This document shows, one piece after another, positions 27,569-37,482 of a stretch of 64,000 bases of DNA (within the stretch, counting starts at the first letter, position 1; every line of letters starts with the position of its first letter). Location: assembly GCF_023074055.1 (NCBI RefSeq), contig NZ_JADPKR010000094.1, positions 124,001 to 188,000 on the forward strand, read 5' to 3'. The position numbers and the translations under genes were made by a program. The notes beneath the pieces are model-generated. The model made no database searches. It was not told the origin of the DNA and saw only the letters and a program-made list of their open reading frames with translations. Source of the stretch: Bradyrhizobium sp. 141. Lineage in GTDB: Bacteria > Pseudomonadota > Alphaproteobacteria > Rhizobiales > Xanthobacteraceae.

Positions 27569-28264
27569 ATGCTTGAGGTCAAGGACATCAACCTGTTCTA
27601 CGGCGCAGCGCAGGCGTTGCGCGGCGTCTCCATCGCGGCCGAGCCGGGCAAAGTCACTTGCGTGCTCGGGCGCAACGGCGTCGGCAAGACCTCGCTGTTG
27701 CGCGCGATGGTCGGGCAATACCCGATCTCGTCGGGTGCGATCGTGCTCGACGGCAGCGACATCACCGGCTTGAAGCCGTACGAGCGGGCGCGCAAGGGCA
27801 TCGGCTTCGTGCCGCAGGGCCGCGAGATATTCCCGCTGCTGACGGTCGAGGAGAACCTCAAGACCGGCTTCGGTCCGCTCAAGCGCGAGGACAGGCACAT
27901 TCCGGACGACGTGTTCTCGCTGTTTCCGGTGCTGCAATCCATGCTCGGCCGGCGCGGCGGCGATCTCTCCGGCGGTCAGCAGCAGCAGCTCGCGATCGGC
28001 CGCGCACTGGTGATGCGGCCGAAGCTGCTCCTGCTCGACGAGCCGACAGAGGGCATCCAGCCCTCGATCATCAAGGACATCGGACGCGCCATCTCCTATT
28101 TGCGCAACCTCGGCAACATCGCCATCGTGCTGGTCGAACAATATCTCGACTTTGCCTGCGAACTCGGCGACAGTTTCGCGGTGATGGATCGCGGCGCGGT
28201 GAAATTCACCTGCGACCGCAGCAATCTCGACGCGGGCGAGATCAGCCGCCAGATGGCGCTGTAA
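27569..28264 (+). CDS. urtE: Urea ABC transporter, ATP-binding protein UrtE
   Basis: A 231-residue LivF-type ATPase with GRNGVGKTSLL, signature LSGGQQQQLAIGRAL and Walker B LLLDEPTEGIQPS. The Q-loop region GFVPQGREIFPLLTVEENL is complete. It is the last transport gene; ureD follows 31 bases later on the same strand, linking uptake and hydrolysis in one transcription unit. Confidence 0.96.
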   Translation: MLEVKDINLFYGAAQALRGVSIAAEPGKVTCVLGRNGVGKTSLLRAMVGQYPISSGAIVLDGSDITGLKPYERARKGIGFVPQGREIFPLLTVEENLKTGFGPLKREDRHIPDDVFSLFPVLQSMLGRRGGDLSGGQQQQLAIGRALVMRPKLLLLDEPTEGIQPSIIKDIGRAISYLRNLGNIAIVLVEQYLDFACELGDSFAVMDRGAVKFTCDRSNLDAGEISRQMAL

Positions 28265-28295
28265 GCCATTCTGCAGCGACCGGCTGGGGAGGCGG

Positions 28296-29126
28296 ATGCG
28301 CAGCGACGTTTCAGTTACGTCAACGGTTTTCGAGGCGAACCGGGCCCGCGGCGCGGTGCGCTTCGACGTCCATGCGCGCGATGGCGTGACGCGACGTGGC
28401 GTCTTGCATGAATCCGGCTCGCTGCGCGTGCGCTTTCCTTCGCCGGAAGACGAGGGACTGTCCGGCGTGTTCGTCAACACGGCCGGCGGCGTCGCCGGTG
28501 GGGACAGTTTCGATGTCGACATCACAGCGGGTCAAGGTTCGCGCCTGACATTGACGACGGCGGCGGCTGAAAAGGTCTATCGTGCGCCCGGGGCGGCGGC
28601 GCAGCTCAATATTGCCTTGAAGGTCGCCGCGGGTGCGCATCTCGGCTGGCTGCCGCAGGAGACGATCCTGTTCGATCGCGCGCGGGTCCATCGTCAGTTC
28701 GACATCGCGCTTGATGACGCAGCCTCGCTCCTGCTCTGCGAGATCGTCGTGTTCGGCCGCACAGCGATGGGTGAGCGGATGGAGCAGGGCGAGTTCGTCG
28801 ATCGCTGGCGGCTGCGTCGTGGCGGCAGGCTGGTGTTTGCCGAGACGGTCCGGCTCGACGGCAATATCGGCGCAAAGCTCGACCGATCAGCCGTTGCCAA
28901 AGGCGGCGCCGCGATCGGGACCGCCCTGATCGTGCCCGGTGACGAGACACTGGTCGAGCGCATTCGCGAGGCCTCGGACTCATTCTCCGGCGAGGTCGGA
29001 ATCTCGGCGTGGAATGGCTTTGCAATGGCGCGGTTCTGTGCCCAAGATGCGGCGCGCTTGCGCGCCGACATGATGGCGGTGCTGGCGCGCACCGGTGCCG
29101 CGCTGCCGCGGCTCTGGCTGAACTGA
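28296..29126 (+). CDS. ureD: Urease accessory protein UreD
   Basis: A 276-residue protein of the UreD/UreH family. Landmarks are LHESGSLRVRFP, NTAGGVAGGDSFDVDI and TTAAAEKVYRA, all conserved in UreD. UreD binds apo-urease first and recruits UreF and UreG for nickel insertion and lysine carbamylation. It opens the urease gene set, directly before ureA. An in-frame Met a few residues downstream could also start translation. Confidence 0.95.
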   Translation: MRSDVSVTSTVFEANRARGAVRFDVHARDGVTRRGVLHESGSLRVRFPSPEDEGLSGVFVNTAGGVAGGDSFDVDITAGQGSRLTLTTAAAEKVYRAPGAAAQLNIALKVAAGAHLGWLPQETILFDRARVHRQFDIALDDAASLLLCEIVVFGRTAMGERMEQGEFVDRWRLRRGGRLVFAETVRLDGNIGAKLDRSAVAKGGAAIGTALIVPGDETLVERIREASDSFSGEVGISAWNGFAMARFCAQDAARLRADMMAVLARTGAALPRLWLN

Positions 29127-29162
29127 CTGGCTGATTTGACGTGTGAACGGAAGAGATGTCGC

Positions 29163-29465
29163 ATGAATCTGTCTCCCCGCGAAAAGGACAAGCTTCTGAT
29201 CTCGATGGCGGCCATCGTGGCTCGCCGTCGGCTGGACCGCGGCGTCAAGCTCAACCATCCCGAGGCGATCGCGATCATCTCCGATTTCATCCTGGAAGGC
29301 GCGCGCGAGGGCCGCACCGTCGCCGAGCTGATGCAATCCGGCGCGCAGGTCCTGACCCGCGACCAGGTGATGGCGGGCATTCCCGAGATGATCCACGACA
29401 TCCAGGTCGAGGCGACCTTTCCGGACGGCACCAAGCTCGTCACCGTGCACGAGCCGATTCGTTGA
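29163..29465 (+). CDS. ureA: Urease gamma subunit UreA
   Basis: A 100-residue protein beginning MNLSPREKDKLLISMAAIVA and containing HPEAIAIISDFILEGAR and EVTFPDGTKLVTVHEPI-like motifs, the full length of bacterial gamma subunits. The ATG at 29163 follows GGAAGAG. It is one of three structural subunits of the nickel urease that splits urea into ammonia and carbamate. A palindromic repeat separates it from ureB. Confidence 0.97.
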   Translation: MNLSPREKDKLLISMAAIVARRRLDRGVKLNHPEAIAIISDFILEGAREGRTVAELMQSGAQVLTRDQVMAGIPEMIHDIQVEATFPDGTKLVTVHEPIR

Positions 29466-29486
29466 AGCGCGAAACTGTATCAACAT

Positions 29487-29571
29487 CGTCATGCCCGGGC
29501 TTGTCCCGGGCATCCACGACTTTCGAACCAAGTGGCACTACGTGGATGGCCGGACAAGCCCGGCCATGACG
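29487..29571. repeat. Palindromic intergenic repeat between ureA and ureB
   Basis: Two arms face each other: TCATGCCCGGGCTTGTCCCG near 29490 and, inverted, CGGACAAGCCCGGCCATGAC near 29550, with about 25 bases between. It has the form of a common intergenic palindrome of Bradyrhizobium-type genomes and here sits inside an operon. Confidence 0.8.
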
Positions 29572-29595
29572 CAGCGGAGCAAGACGAGGTAGCAC

Positions 29596-29901
29596 ATGAT
29601 CCCCGGCGAACTCTTCATTCAGGACGGCGAGATCGAGCTCAATGCCGGCCGCAAGACCGCGACGCTGACGGTGGCCAATACCGGCGACCGCCCGATCCAG
29701 GTCGGCTCGCACTACCATTTCTTCGAGACCAATCCGGCGCTGAAATTCGACCGCAAGCAAGCCCGCGGCATGCGCCTCGACATCGCCGCCGGCACTGCCG
29801 TCCGCTTCGAGCCCGGCCAGACCCGCGACGTCCAGCTCGTCGCCGTGGCGGGCAAGAAGACCATCTACGGCTTCCGCGGCGACGTACAGGGCAAGCTGTG
29901 A
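29596..29901 (+). CDS. ureB: Urease beta subunit UreB
   Basis: A 101-residue protein beginning MIPGELFIQDGEIELNAGR with GSHYHFFETN and FEPGQTRDVQLV, all hallmarks of the beta subunit. The length is normal. It assembles with UreA and UreC in the cytoplasmic urease trimer. ACGAGG lies about 10 bases before the start. The gene is separated from ureC by an HD-domain hydrolase gene. Confidence 0.97.
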   Translation: MIPGELFIQDGEIELNAGRKTATLTVANTGDRPIQVGSHYHFFETNPALKFDRKQARGMRLDIAAGTAVRFEPGQTRDVQLVAVAGKKTIYGFRGDVQGKL

Positions 29902-29958
29902 TCTCAGCAGGAACGAGCGCGGTGCGGCACGGTTGAGGCGGAAATGGAGGTTCTTGCC

Positions 29959-30498
29959 ATGCTGTCACCCATCCGCCTGATCTCTGAAGCCGCCGAACTT
30001 GCCGCGCATCGCCACAATGGCATGGCGCGCAAGGGGCGCGGCAACGAGCCCTATATCAATCATCTCGCCGAGGTCGCGAACCTGCTTGCAACCGCGACGG
30101 ATGGTGCCGACGCCGAGCTGGTCGCGGCCGGCTGGCTGCACGACACGATCGAGGACACCGACACCACCCGCGAGGAGCTCGCGCTGCTGTTTTCCGAGCG
30201 TGTTGCTTCCCTCGTCGCGGAATGCACCGATGACATGAGCCTGCCGAAAGCCGAGCGGCGGCGCCGGCAGGTGATGGACGCGCCGAAGAAATCCGCCGGC
30301 GCGAAGCTGATCAAGATCGCCGACAAGATCAGCAATACGGGGGCGCGCATTCAAACCGACCCGAGTGCCGAGGAGCGCGATGATCTCGCCGATTACGTCG
30401 AGTGGGCCACGCAGGTCGTCGCGGGCTGTCGTGGCGGCAATGCGTGGCTCGATACGAAATTCGATGATGCCGTGAAAGCAGCGAGGGCCTTGCTGTGA
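29959..30498 (+). CDS. HD-domain phosphohydrolase, MESH1/SpoT-hydrolase-like
   Basis: A 179-residue single-domain protein. The metal and catalytic motifs are clear: YINHLAEVANLL (His35), WLHDTIEDTDTT (His61, Asp62, Glu65, Asp66) and the basic segment LPKAERRRRQV followed by GAKLIKIADKISN (Asp122). This order matches small alarmone hydrolases (MESH1, SpoT hydrolase domain), which remove pyrophosphate from (p)ppGpp or phosphate from NADPH. The ATG at 29959 follows TGGAGG; an upstream ATG at 29944 is possible. It sits between ureB and ureC on the same strand. The link to urease is not known to me. Confidence 0.85.
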   Translation: MLSPIRLISEAAELAAHRHNGMARKGRGNEPYINHLAEVANLLATATDGADAELVAAGWLHDTIEDTDTTREELALLFSERVASLVAECTDDMSLPKAERRRRQVMDAPKKSAGAKLIKIADKISNTGARIQTDPSAEERDDLADYVEWATQVVAGCRGGNAWLDTKFDDAVKAARALL

Positions 30499-30532
30499 TC
30501 CACCAAAAATTCAAACGCAAACGGGGCTTGTG

Positions 30533-32248
<1,716 letters not shown>

Positions 32249-32389
32249 AATAGCGCCTCAACGCATGTCCCAGGAACATGTCCTGACCGCATGTCCGGGG
32301 GCGGCTTTTCCGGATTTGCGTTCGATCCCGCCTGGTCTAATGTCCCGCCCGGTATCGTACCTTCAAAAGAAAAGCCGGGAGGATTTCTC

Positions 32390-32689
32390 GTGATCTACGT
32401 CGTCGCCACCTTGACCATCAAGCCTGAAACGCGCGCCGAATTCATTGCTGCGGCCACCGCCTGCATCAAGGAGACCCGGAAAGAGCCCGGCAATATCGCC
32501 TATGATCTGCATGAGAGCGTCACCGACCCTGCCAAGATGGTGTTCGTCGAGCAGTGGGAGAATGCCGAGGCGCTGGTGCCGCATCGCGGCATGGAGCACA
32601 TGAAGACGTTCGGCCGCGTCGCGGTGAAGTGCTTCACGGCACCGCCGAAGATCGAGGTGATCACGCCCGAGAAGGTCGAGACACGGTAA
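32390..32689 (+). CDS. Antibiotic-biosynthesis-monooxygenase (ABM/YgiN-like) domain protein
   Basis: A 99-residue single ABM domain (VATLTIKPETRAEFIAAATACIKETRKEPG, then YDLHESVTDPAKMVFVEQW and HRGMEHMKTF). The GTG start at 32390 is decided by GGGAGG seven bases upstream. Such ferredoxin-like dimers act as quinol or small-molecule monooxygenases, without a bound cofactor in several members. It lies between ureC and ureE, 15 bases before ureE, and has no known role in urease maturation. Confidence 0.85.
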   Translation: MIYVVATLTIKPETRAEFIAAATACIKETRKEPGNIAYDLHESVTDPAKMVFVEQWENAEALVPHRGMEHMKTFGRVAVKCFTAPPKIEVITPEKVETR

Positions 32690-32703
32690 CAGGGTAAAAG
32701 CGC

Positions 32704-33351
32704 ATGATCCGGGCGACGCAGGTTAAGGGACAGCACCGCTTCACGGAAGCGCCAATGGATACGGTCGTGCTCGATTTCGACGATCGGCACCGCCGCCGCA
32801 TGGCGATGACGGGGACGCGGGGGCTCGAATTCCTGCTCGACCTGGAGAATGCCGTCGCGCTGCGCGGCGGCGATGCGCTGGTGCTGGAGGACGGAAGGCT
32901 GGTTGAGGTGGTCGCGGCACCCGAGCCGCTGCTGGAGATCCGCGGCCGCGATCCGCACCATCTCATCCGCGTCGGCTGGCATCTCGGCAACCGTCATCTG
33001 CCGACGCAGATCATGGCCAAAGCCTTGCGCATCCGCCGCGACCACGTCATCGAGGCCATGGTGAAGGGGCTCGGCGCGCGCGTGATCGAGATCGAGGCGC
33101 CGTTCGATCCCGAAGGCGGCGCCTATGCCGATGCCGGCCACGCGCATGGGCACGACGACCATGCGCATCACGATCACGGCCATCATCACGATCAGGGCCA
33201 TCACGATCACCATGATCATCACGGCCACGATCACCACAATCATGGCCATGCCGCACATGACCATGGACACGATCATCACCATCACCACGACGAGCATTGC
33301 GACCATCCCGACCATCACCACGGCCACACGCATGCTCATGACCACAAATGA
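32704..33351 (+). CDS. ureE: Urease accessory nickel metallochaperone UreE with long His tail
   Basis: A 215-residue protein. Residues 1-145 are UreE: a peptide-binding N-domain (LEFLLDLENAVALRGGD) and a metal-binding C-domain with GWHLGNRHLPTQI. The last 70 residues hold about 38 histidines in HD/HG repeats plus one Cys, able to bind many nickel ions. UreE delivers nickel to the UreDFG-urease complex. The 3' end overlaps ureF by 14 bases. Confidence 0.96.
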   Translation: MIRATQVKGQHRFTEAPMDTVVLDFDDRHRRRMAMTGTRGLEFLLDLENAVALRGGDALVLEDGRLVEVVAAPEPLLEIRGRDPHHLIRVGWHLGNRHLPTQIMAKALRIRRDHVIEAMVKGLGARVIEIEAPFDPEGGAYADAGHAHGHDDHAHHDHGHHHDQGHHDHHDHHGHDHHNHGHAAHDHGHDHHHHHDEHCDHPDHHHGHTHAHDHK

Positions 33352-34060
33352 GCCGGTCCGTGCCGGTGACCTCGCCGAGCGCGAGGCGGCGGCGCTGTAC
33401 CGGTTGATGACCTGGTTGTCGCCGGCGTTCCCGGTTGGAGGTTTCTCCTATTCCAGCGGCATCGAATGGGCGGTCGAGGCCGGTGACATCACGGATGCCG
33501 CGACGCTGGCCGACTGGCTCGACGCGATGCTCGGCGATGGCTCCGGCTTCTGCGATGCGACGTTCCTGGTCCATGCCTATCGCGCCACGGAGGCGGCCGA
33601 GGAGACCACGTTGAACGATATCGCCGAGCTCGCCGCCGCCTTCGTGCCGTCGCGCGAGCGGCAGCTGGAGACGAGCTCGCAGGGCCGCGCCTTCATCGAC
33701 ATCGCCCGCGCCGCGTGGGATGCAGACGGGCTGGATGCCATGGTTGCGGCATGCCGCACGCCACTGGTCTATCCGGTCGCAATCGGCGTGGTCGCAGCTA
33801 AGCACGGTGTGCCATTGGCGCCGACGCTCCACGCCTTCCTGCATGCGCTGGTCTCGAACTGGATTTCCGCGGCCAGCCGGCTCATTCCGCTCGGCCAGAC
33901 CGACAGCCAGCGCGTGCTGGTGAGGCTGGAAGCCGCTGTGGCCGCGACCGCCAATCGTGCGCTGAATGCGACATTGGACGATCTCGGCGGCACGACCTTC
34001 CGCGCGGATCTCGCCAGCCTGCGGCACGAGACGCAATATACGCGGCTGTTCCGATCGTGA
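33338..34060 (+). CDS. ureF: Urease accessory protein UreF
   Basis: A 240-residue all-helical protein with LMTWLSPAFPVGGFSYSSGIEWAVEAG, the UreF signature, and SQGRAFIDIARAAW and PLVYPVAIGVVAAKHG segments. The ATG at 33338 lies inside the last codons of ureE, in another frame, and is a coupled start; an ATG 6 bases upstream would add two residues. UreF bridges UreD and UreG and gates the GTPase during nickel insertion. Confidence 0.94.
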   Translation: MTTNEPVRAGDLAEREAAALYRLMTWLSPAFPVGGFSYSSGIEWAVEAGDITDAATLADWLDAMLGDGSGFCDATFLVHAYRATEAAEETTLNDIAELAAAFVPSRERQLETSSQGRAFIDIARAAWDADGLDAMVAACRTPLVYPVAIGVVAAKHGVPLAPTLHAFLHALVSNWISAASRLIPLGQTDSQRVLVRLEAAVAATANRALNATLDDLGGTTFRADLASLRHETQYTRLFRS

Positions 34061-34101
34061 GAGCGAGGCGGCCTTCAACCCAGCGAGAGCGAGCGAATTC
34101 C

Positions 34102-34725
34102 ATGTCGAAATCTCACGGCCCTTTGCGTGTCGGCGTCGGCGGCCCGGTCGGATCGGGTAAGACCGCGCTTATGGACCTGCTCTGCAAGACCATGCGCGAA
34201 CGCTATGACATCGCCGCGATCACCAACGACATCTACACCAAATGGGACGCGGAGTTCCTGGTGCGTTCGGGCTCGCTGACGCCGGACCGCATTGCCGGCG
34301 TCGAGACCGGCGGCTGCCCGCACACCGCGATCCGCGAGGATGCCTCGATGAATCTCGCCGCGGTCGCGGACATGCGCGCCAAGTTTCCCGGGCTCGATCT
34401 CGTGCTGATCGAGTCCGGCGGCGACAATCTCGCTGCCACTTTTTCCCCGGAGCTGGCCGACCTGACCATCTACGTCATCGACGTGGCGGCCGGCGACAAG
34501 ATCCCGTCCAAGGGCGGCCCCGGCATCACCCGATCCGACCTTCTGGTCATCAACAAGATCGATCTCGCCCCCCATGTCGGTGCCTCCCTGGAGAAGATGG
34601 ACACGGATGCCAGGCGCATGCGCGGCGAGCGTCCTTTCGTCATGACTAACCTGAAGAAGAGCGAGGGGCTTGACCGCATCGTCGGCTTCATCGAGGCCAA
34701 AGGCGGCTTGAAACGGGCAGGCTGA
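34102..34725 (+). CDS. ureG: Urease accessory GTPase UreG
   Basis: A 207-residue SIMIBI-class GTPase with P-loop GVGGPVGSGKTALMD, the CPH-type nickel motif GGCPHTAIREDASMN, switch IESGGDNLA and base-recognition motif VINKIDLAP. GTP hydrolysis drives nickel transfer to the carbamylated active site. The ATG at 34102 gives the usual length and follows GAGAGCGAGCG. It is the last gene of the urease operon. Confidence 0.97.
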   Translation: MSKSHGPLRVGVGGPVGSGKTALMDLLCKTMRERYDIAAITNDIYTKWDAEFLVRSGSLTPDRIAGVETGGCPHTAIREDASMNLAAVADMRAKFPGLDLVLIESGGDNLAATFSPELADLTIYVIDVAAGDKIPSKGGPGITRSDLLVINKIDLAPHVGASLEKMDTDARRMRGERPFVMTNLKKSEGLDRIVGFIEAKGGLKRAG

Positions 34726-34986
34726 CGGCGCGACGACTTGGCGCACGCACTTTTCGCCGTTAACCTTGGGGTCGAACCACAACCAGGGAACAAATTTCGG
34801 ACACGGCGATTGATTACCTCCGGCGCCCGGGCAATCCATCCCGGCCAGACCATCGGCCGGACGGATTAAGCTTTTCAGGCGACCTACGTTGCGTACCGAT
34901 GTCTCCTCCTTCATTATCTCTGCCACTGGGGTTCACCCTGTTTCGGCACGTAGCCGTTCGAGCGGCGTTCATATGCTCCTTGTTTA

Positions 34987-36678
34987 TTGCCGACCTCCTG
35001 CGTTCGCCTGAGTAGTCGCGTGGTCCGGCTGGGTTTCATCATCGGCTTCATCGCTCTGCTCGGAGCCTTGCTCTCCGGGCTTGCGGCTTATCGCGTCCAC
35101 GACCAGGAGCTGGCGTTGGATCGGATCGCGCTCGCGCGTGCGATCGACGTTCACGCCAGCCTGGTCCAGGATCGGCTCACCGAGCGCGAACTGCTCGCAC
35201 GTGTCGCTTCAGGCCTGTTCCGCACGCCATCCGTGATCAAGCCGAACATGCTGGAGCCGCTGCGCTCGGCCATCTACGCCTTCAAAACGGATTTCGTAGT
35301 GGCCGGCTGGATCGCCCGGCTGAAGCCGAACGAGCTTACGGCGGCGCAGGCTGCCATTGGCGGCGCCGGCTTCCCGAATCCGAAGATCCGCACCTATGAC
35401 GACAAGCCGATCAATCCGGCCGAGATCACCCAGCCGATCGACGTACTGTTGGATCTCGAACCGCGCAGCGACGAGACCAAGGCTCTGCCGGGCCGTAGTT
35501 ACGATCAGGACCCGGTTCGCAGCGCCATGTTGACGCGCGCCCGCATCGAGAAGAGGTCGGTGGCTTCGGACCCGGTCCCGCTGTTGCGCGCAAACGGGCC
35601 GATCGGCGTCATCGTGGCCGCACCCGTCGTTCCCGAGGGAGCAACCGAGCCGGCCGGGTTCGTCACGTTCTCCTACGAGCTCGCCTCGCTGATGTTGACC
35701 AATGACGACATGTCGTTGTTCTCGGTCGCGCTCAGGGATCCGCGCAAGGAAGGCGGCGAGCTGATCGCCAACGACCAGGGCGTGGTCTCGACGCGCAGGG
35801 CGGCGGTGGACGGACCTGCGCCGTCGGCAACGCGCACGGTGAGCTTCGGTGGCCGTGATTGGCAGCTCGGCTACTATGCGAAGACCAACTCAGCGCGCCG
35901 TGCCGAGCAGACCGCGATCATCGTGGCGGCGATCGGCTTTGCCATCACTGCGATGGTGTGCGGCCTGTTCGGCTATGTCGCCTACAATAATCTGAGGCTC
36001 AGCCGGGAAATCCAGGTCAGAATCGGCTTCGAGCGCCGGCTGACCGCGGTGATCGACGAACTCAACCACCGGGTCAAGAACATCCTTGCGGTCATCCAGT
36101 CGATCGTGACGCGCACCTTGCGTCACGGCTCGGACATCGACGTCGCCCGCGAGCTCCTGATCGGCCGCATCCACGCCATGTCGAACGTGGTCTCTCTGCT
36201 CAGCGAGAGCCAATGGCAGGGGGTCAAGCTGAAGGGCCTGTTCGAAGCGCGCGCCATTCCGCATGCCGATCGCATCGCCGTGACCGGTCCCGACATCGCC
36301 GTCAGCGCGCGCGCGGCGCAGAGCCTCTCACTGCTGTTCTTCGAGCTGGCCTCGCATTCCGACGAGGGCCTGTCGCTGGTCGGAAAGCATCCGCACATCA
36401 CCGCCAGCTGGACGGTGACAGGCGAGGGGACTGACGAGGTCTTCCATTTCCGCTGGGAGGAGCTCAACACCAGCGAGGCGACGCGCCGCCCCGATTCCGA
36501 TTTCGGCCTGATCCTGCTCGACCGCGTCGCCCCCGAGGCGCTCGGCGGCACCGCCAAGCGCTATTTCACCGACGCCTCCTACGTCTATGAGCTGACCGCA
36601 CCGATGGAAACGGTGGTCGACATGACCGAACGCGATCGCACGGATAAGATCTCGGCCCCGGTGAGGCCTGCGCGATAA
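34987..36678 (+). CDS. Membrane histidine kinase with CHASE sensor and degenerate HWE-type kinase core
   Basis: A protein of about 563 residues. A membrane helix (about 13-36), a CHASE periplasmic sensor (about 40-295), a second helix (about 309-332) and a HisKA_2/HWE region with the phosphoacceptor ELNHRVKN (His361) are visible. The ATP-binding half looks eroded: the N-box reads FELASHS (452-458) where ELATNA is usual, and the G-box is DFGLILLDR. A W-E-E motif (490-492) remains. The start is uncertain: TTG at 34987 or, more naturally placed before the helix, GTG at 35020. No response-regulator gene is adjacent. Confidence 0.8.
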   Translation: MPTSCVRLSSRVVRLGFIIGFIALLGALLSGLAAYRVHDQELALDRIALARAIDVHASLVQDRLTERELLARVASGLFRTPSVIKPNMLEPLRSAIYAFKTDFVVAGWIARLKPNELTAAQAAIGGAGFPNPKIRTYDDKPINPAEITQPIDVLLDLEPRSDETKALPGRSYDQDPVRSAMLTRARIEKRSVASDPVPLLRANGPIGVIVAAPVVPEGATEPAGFVTFSYELASLMLTNDDMSLFSVALRDPRKEGGELIANDQGVVSTRRAAVDGPAPSATRTVSFGGRDWQLGYYAKTNSARRAEQTAIIVAAIGFAITAMVCGLFGYVAYNNLRLSREIQVRIGFERRLTAVIDELNHRVKNILAVIQSIVTRTLRHGSDIDVARELLIGRIHAMSNVVSLLSESQWQGVKLKGLFEARAIPHADRIAVTGPDIAVSARAAQSLSLLFFELASHSDEGLSLVGKHPHITASWTVTGEGTDEVFHFRWEELNTSEATRRPDSDFGLILLDRVAPEALGGTAKRYFTDASYVYELTAPMETVVDMTERDRTDKISAPVRPAR

Positions 36679-36689
36679 ACGTCGTGCGG

Positions 36690-37304
36690 CTAAGTCTTCG
36701 GCCGCAACACCACGTCGACCAGATGGCGGGCGTAAGCCGGCGTGATCGGTGCGATGCCGAAGACGTAGCGATAGAACAGGCTGCCGTAGATGGCGTCGTA
36801 GAGATCCTCAGCCGGCCCTTCGGCCAGGATGCTGCCGTCGTTCTGGCCTGCCGCAATCATCTCCACCAGCGCATCGCGACGGAACTGCAGATAGCGGGCG
36901 TAGAACAGCTCGGCGGAGCCGGTCTTGGAAATGCATTCGGAGATGACGGCGAGTTGGACCTTGCCGAACTCGCCCTGGAGCGCCTCGGTATAGGCCGCGG
37001 CATGGCGGCGCGCGCGCGCCGCAGGGCTGCCGGAACTCGCCGGGGGCAGCGGCAGCATCTGGGCGGCATGTTGGAGAAAGGCGTCGATCAAGAGCGCCTC
37101 GCGCGACGGCCACCATTTGTAGATCGTCATCTTGGAGACGCTGGAGTGGCGGGCGACCGCGTCGATGGTGGTGGCGGCAAGGCCGGTGGAAGCCATCAGG
37201 GCATAGGCGCTTTCGAGAATGGCGTTGCTGGTTTCGATCGATCGCGGCCGGCCGCGCCGAGGAGCGCTGTCGGCCCTGTCACCCCCGCCATTCGCCGTCA
37301 CCAC
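36690..37304 (-). CDS. TetR/AcrR family transcriptional regulator
   Basis: A 204-residue regulator with an N-terminal helix-turn-helix (LAATTIDAVARHSSVSKMTIYKWWPSREALLIDAF, residues about 35-70) and a C-terminal ligand-binding domain of the AcrR C-terminal type. Tandem GTG codons at 37304 and 37301 follow GGGGAGA and are the likely starts; the longer reading to 37439 runs through a repeat element and is rejected. It converges on the kinase gene with a gap of 11 bases. Its target is unknown. Confidence 0.85.
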   Translation of the reverse strand: MVTANGGGDRADSAPRRGRPRSIETSNAILESAYALMASTGLAATTIDAVARHSSVSKMTIYKWWPSREALLIDAFLQHAAQMLPLPPASSGSPAARARRHAAAYTEALQGEFGKVQLAVISECISKTGSAELFYARYLQFRRDALVEMIAAGQNDGSILAEGPAEDLYDAIYGSLFYRYVFGIAPITPAYARHLVDVVLRPKT

Positions 37305-37385
37305 GCCCGGTCTCCCCGCGCAACCCGCTCCTGCTCCGGGATAGCGCAGGCGCGGCGGCCAACCTAGCGGAATCGCGACGGCCAA

Positions 37386-37432
37386 AGCATGATCCGGAAA
37401 AGTGCGCAGCGGTTTTCCGAAAAGATCATGCT
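37386..37432. repeat. Short palindromic intergenic repeat
   Basis: AGCATGATC at the left and GATCATGCT at the right enclose CCGGAAAA and TTTTCCG, so the whole 47 bases fold into one interrupted hairpin. It lies between the TetR start and the OpgC stop. It looks like another multicopy palindrome of Bradyrhizobium-type genomes. Confidence 0.7.
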
Positions 37433-37482
37433 CAAACAACAGCCCAAAGCGGGATGACGACGCATGCTGATCGCGTCGCGCT

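Noticed and set aside
34790..34815. EcfG-type promoter before the CHASE kinase (GGAAC at about 34791)
   Set aside because: The -10 element at 16-17 bases reads GATT or ATTG, not CGTT.
34973..35011. A 12-codon leader peptide before the kinase gene
   Set aside because: No ribosome site and no attenuator-like structure; probably chance.
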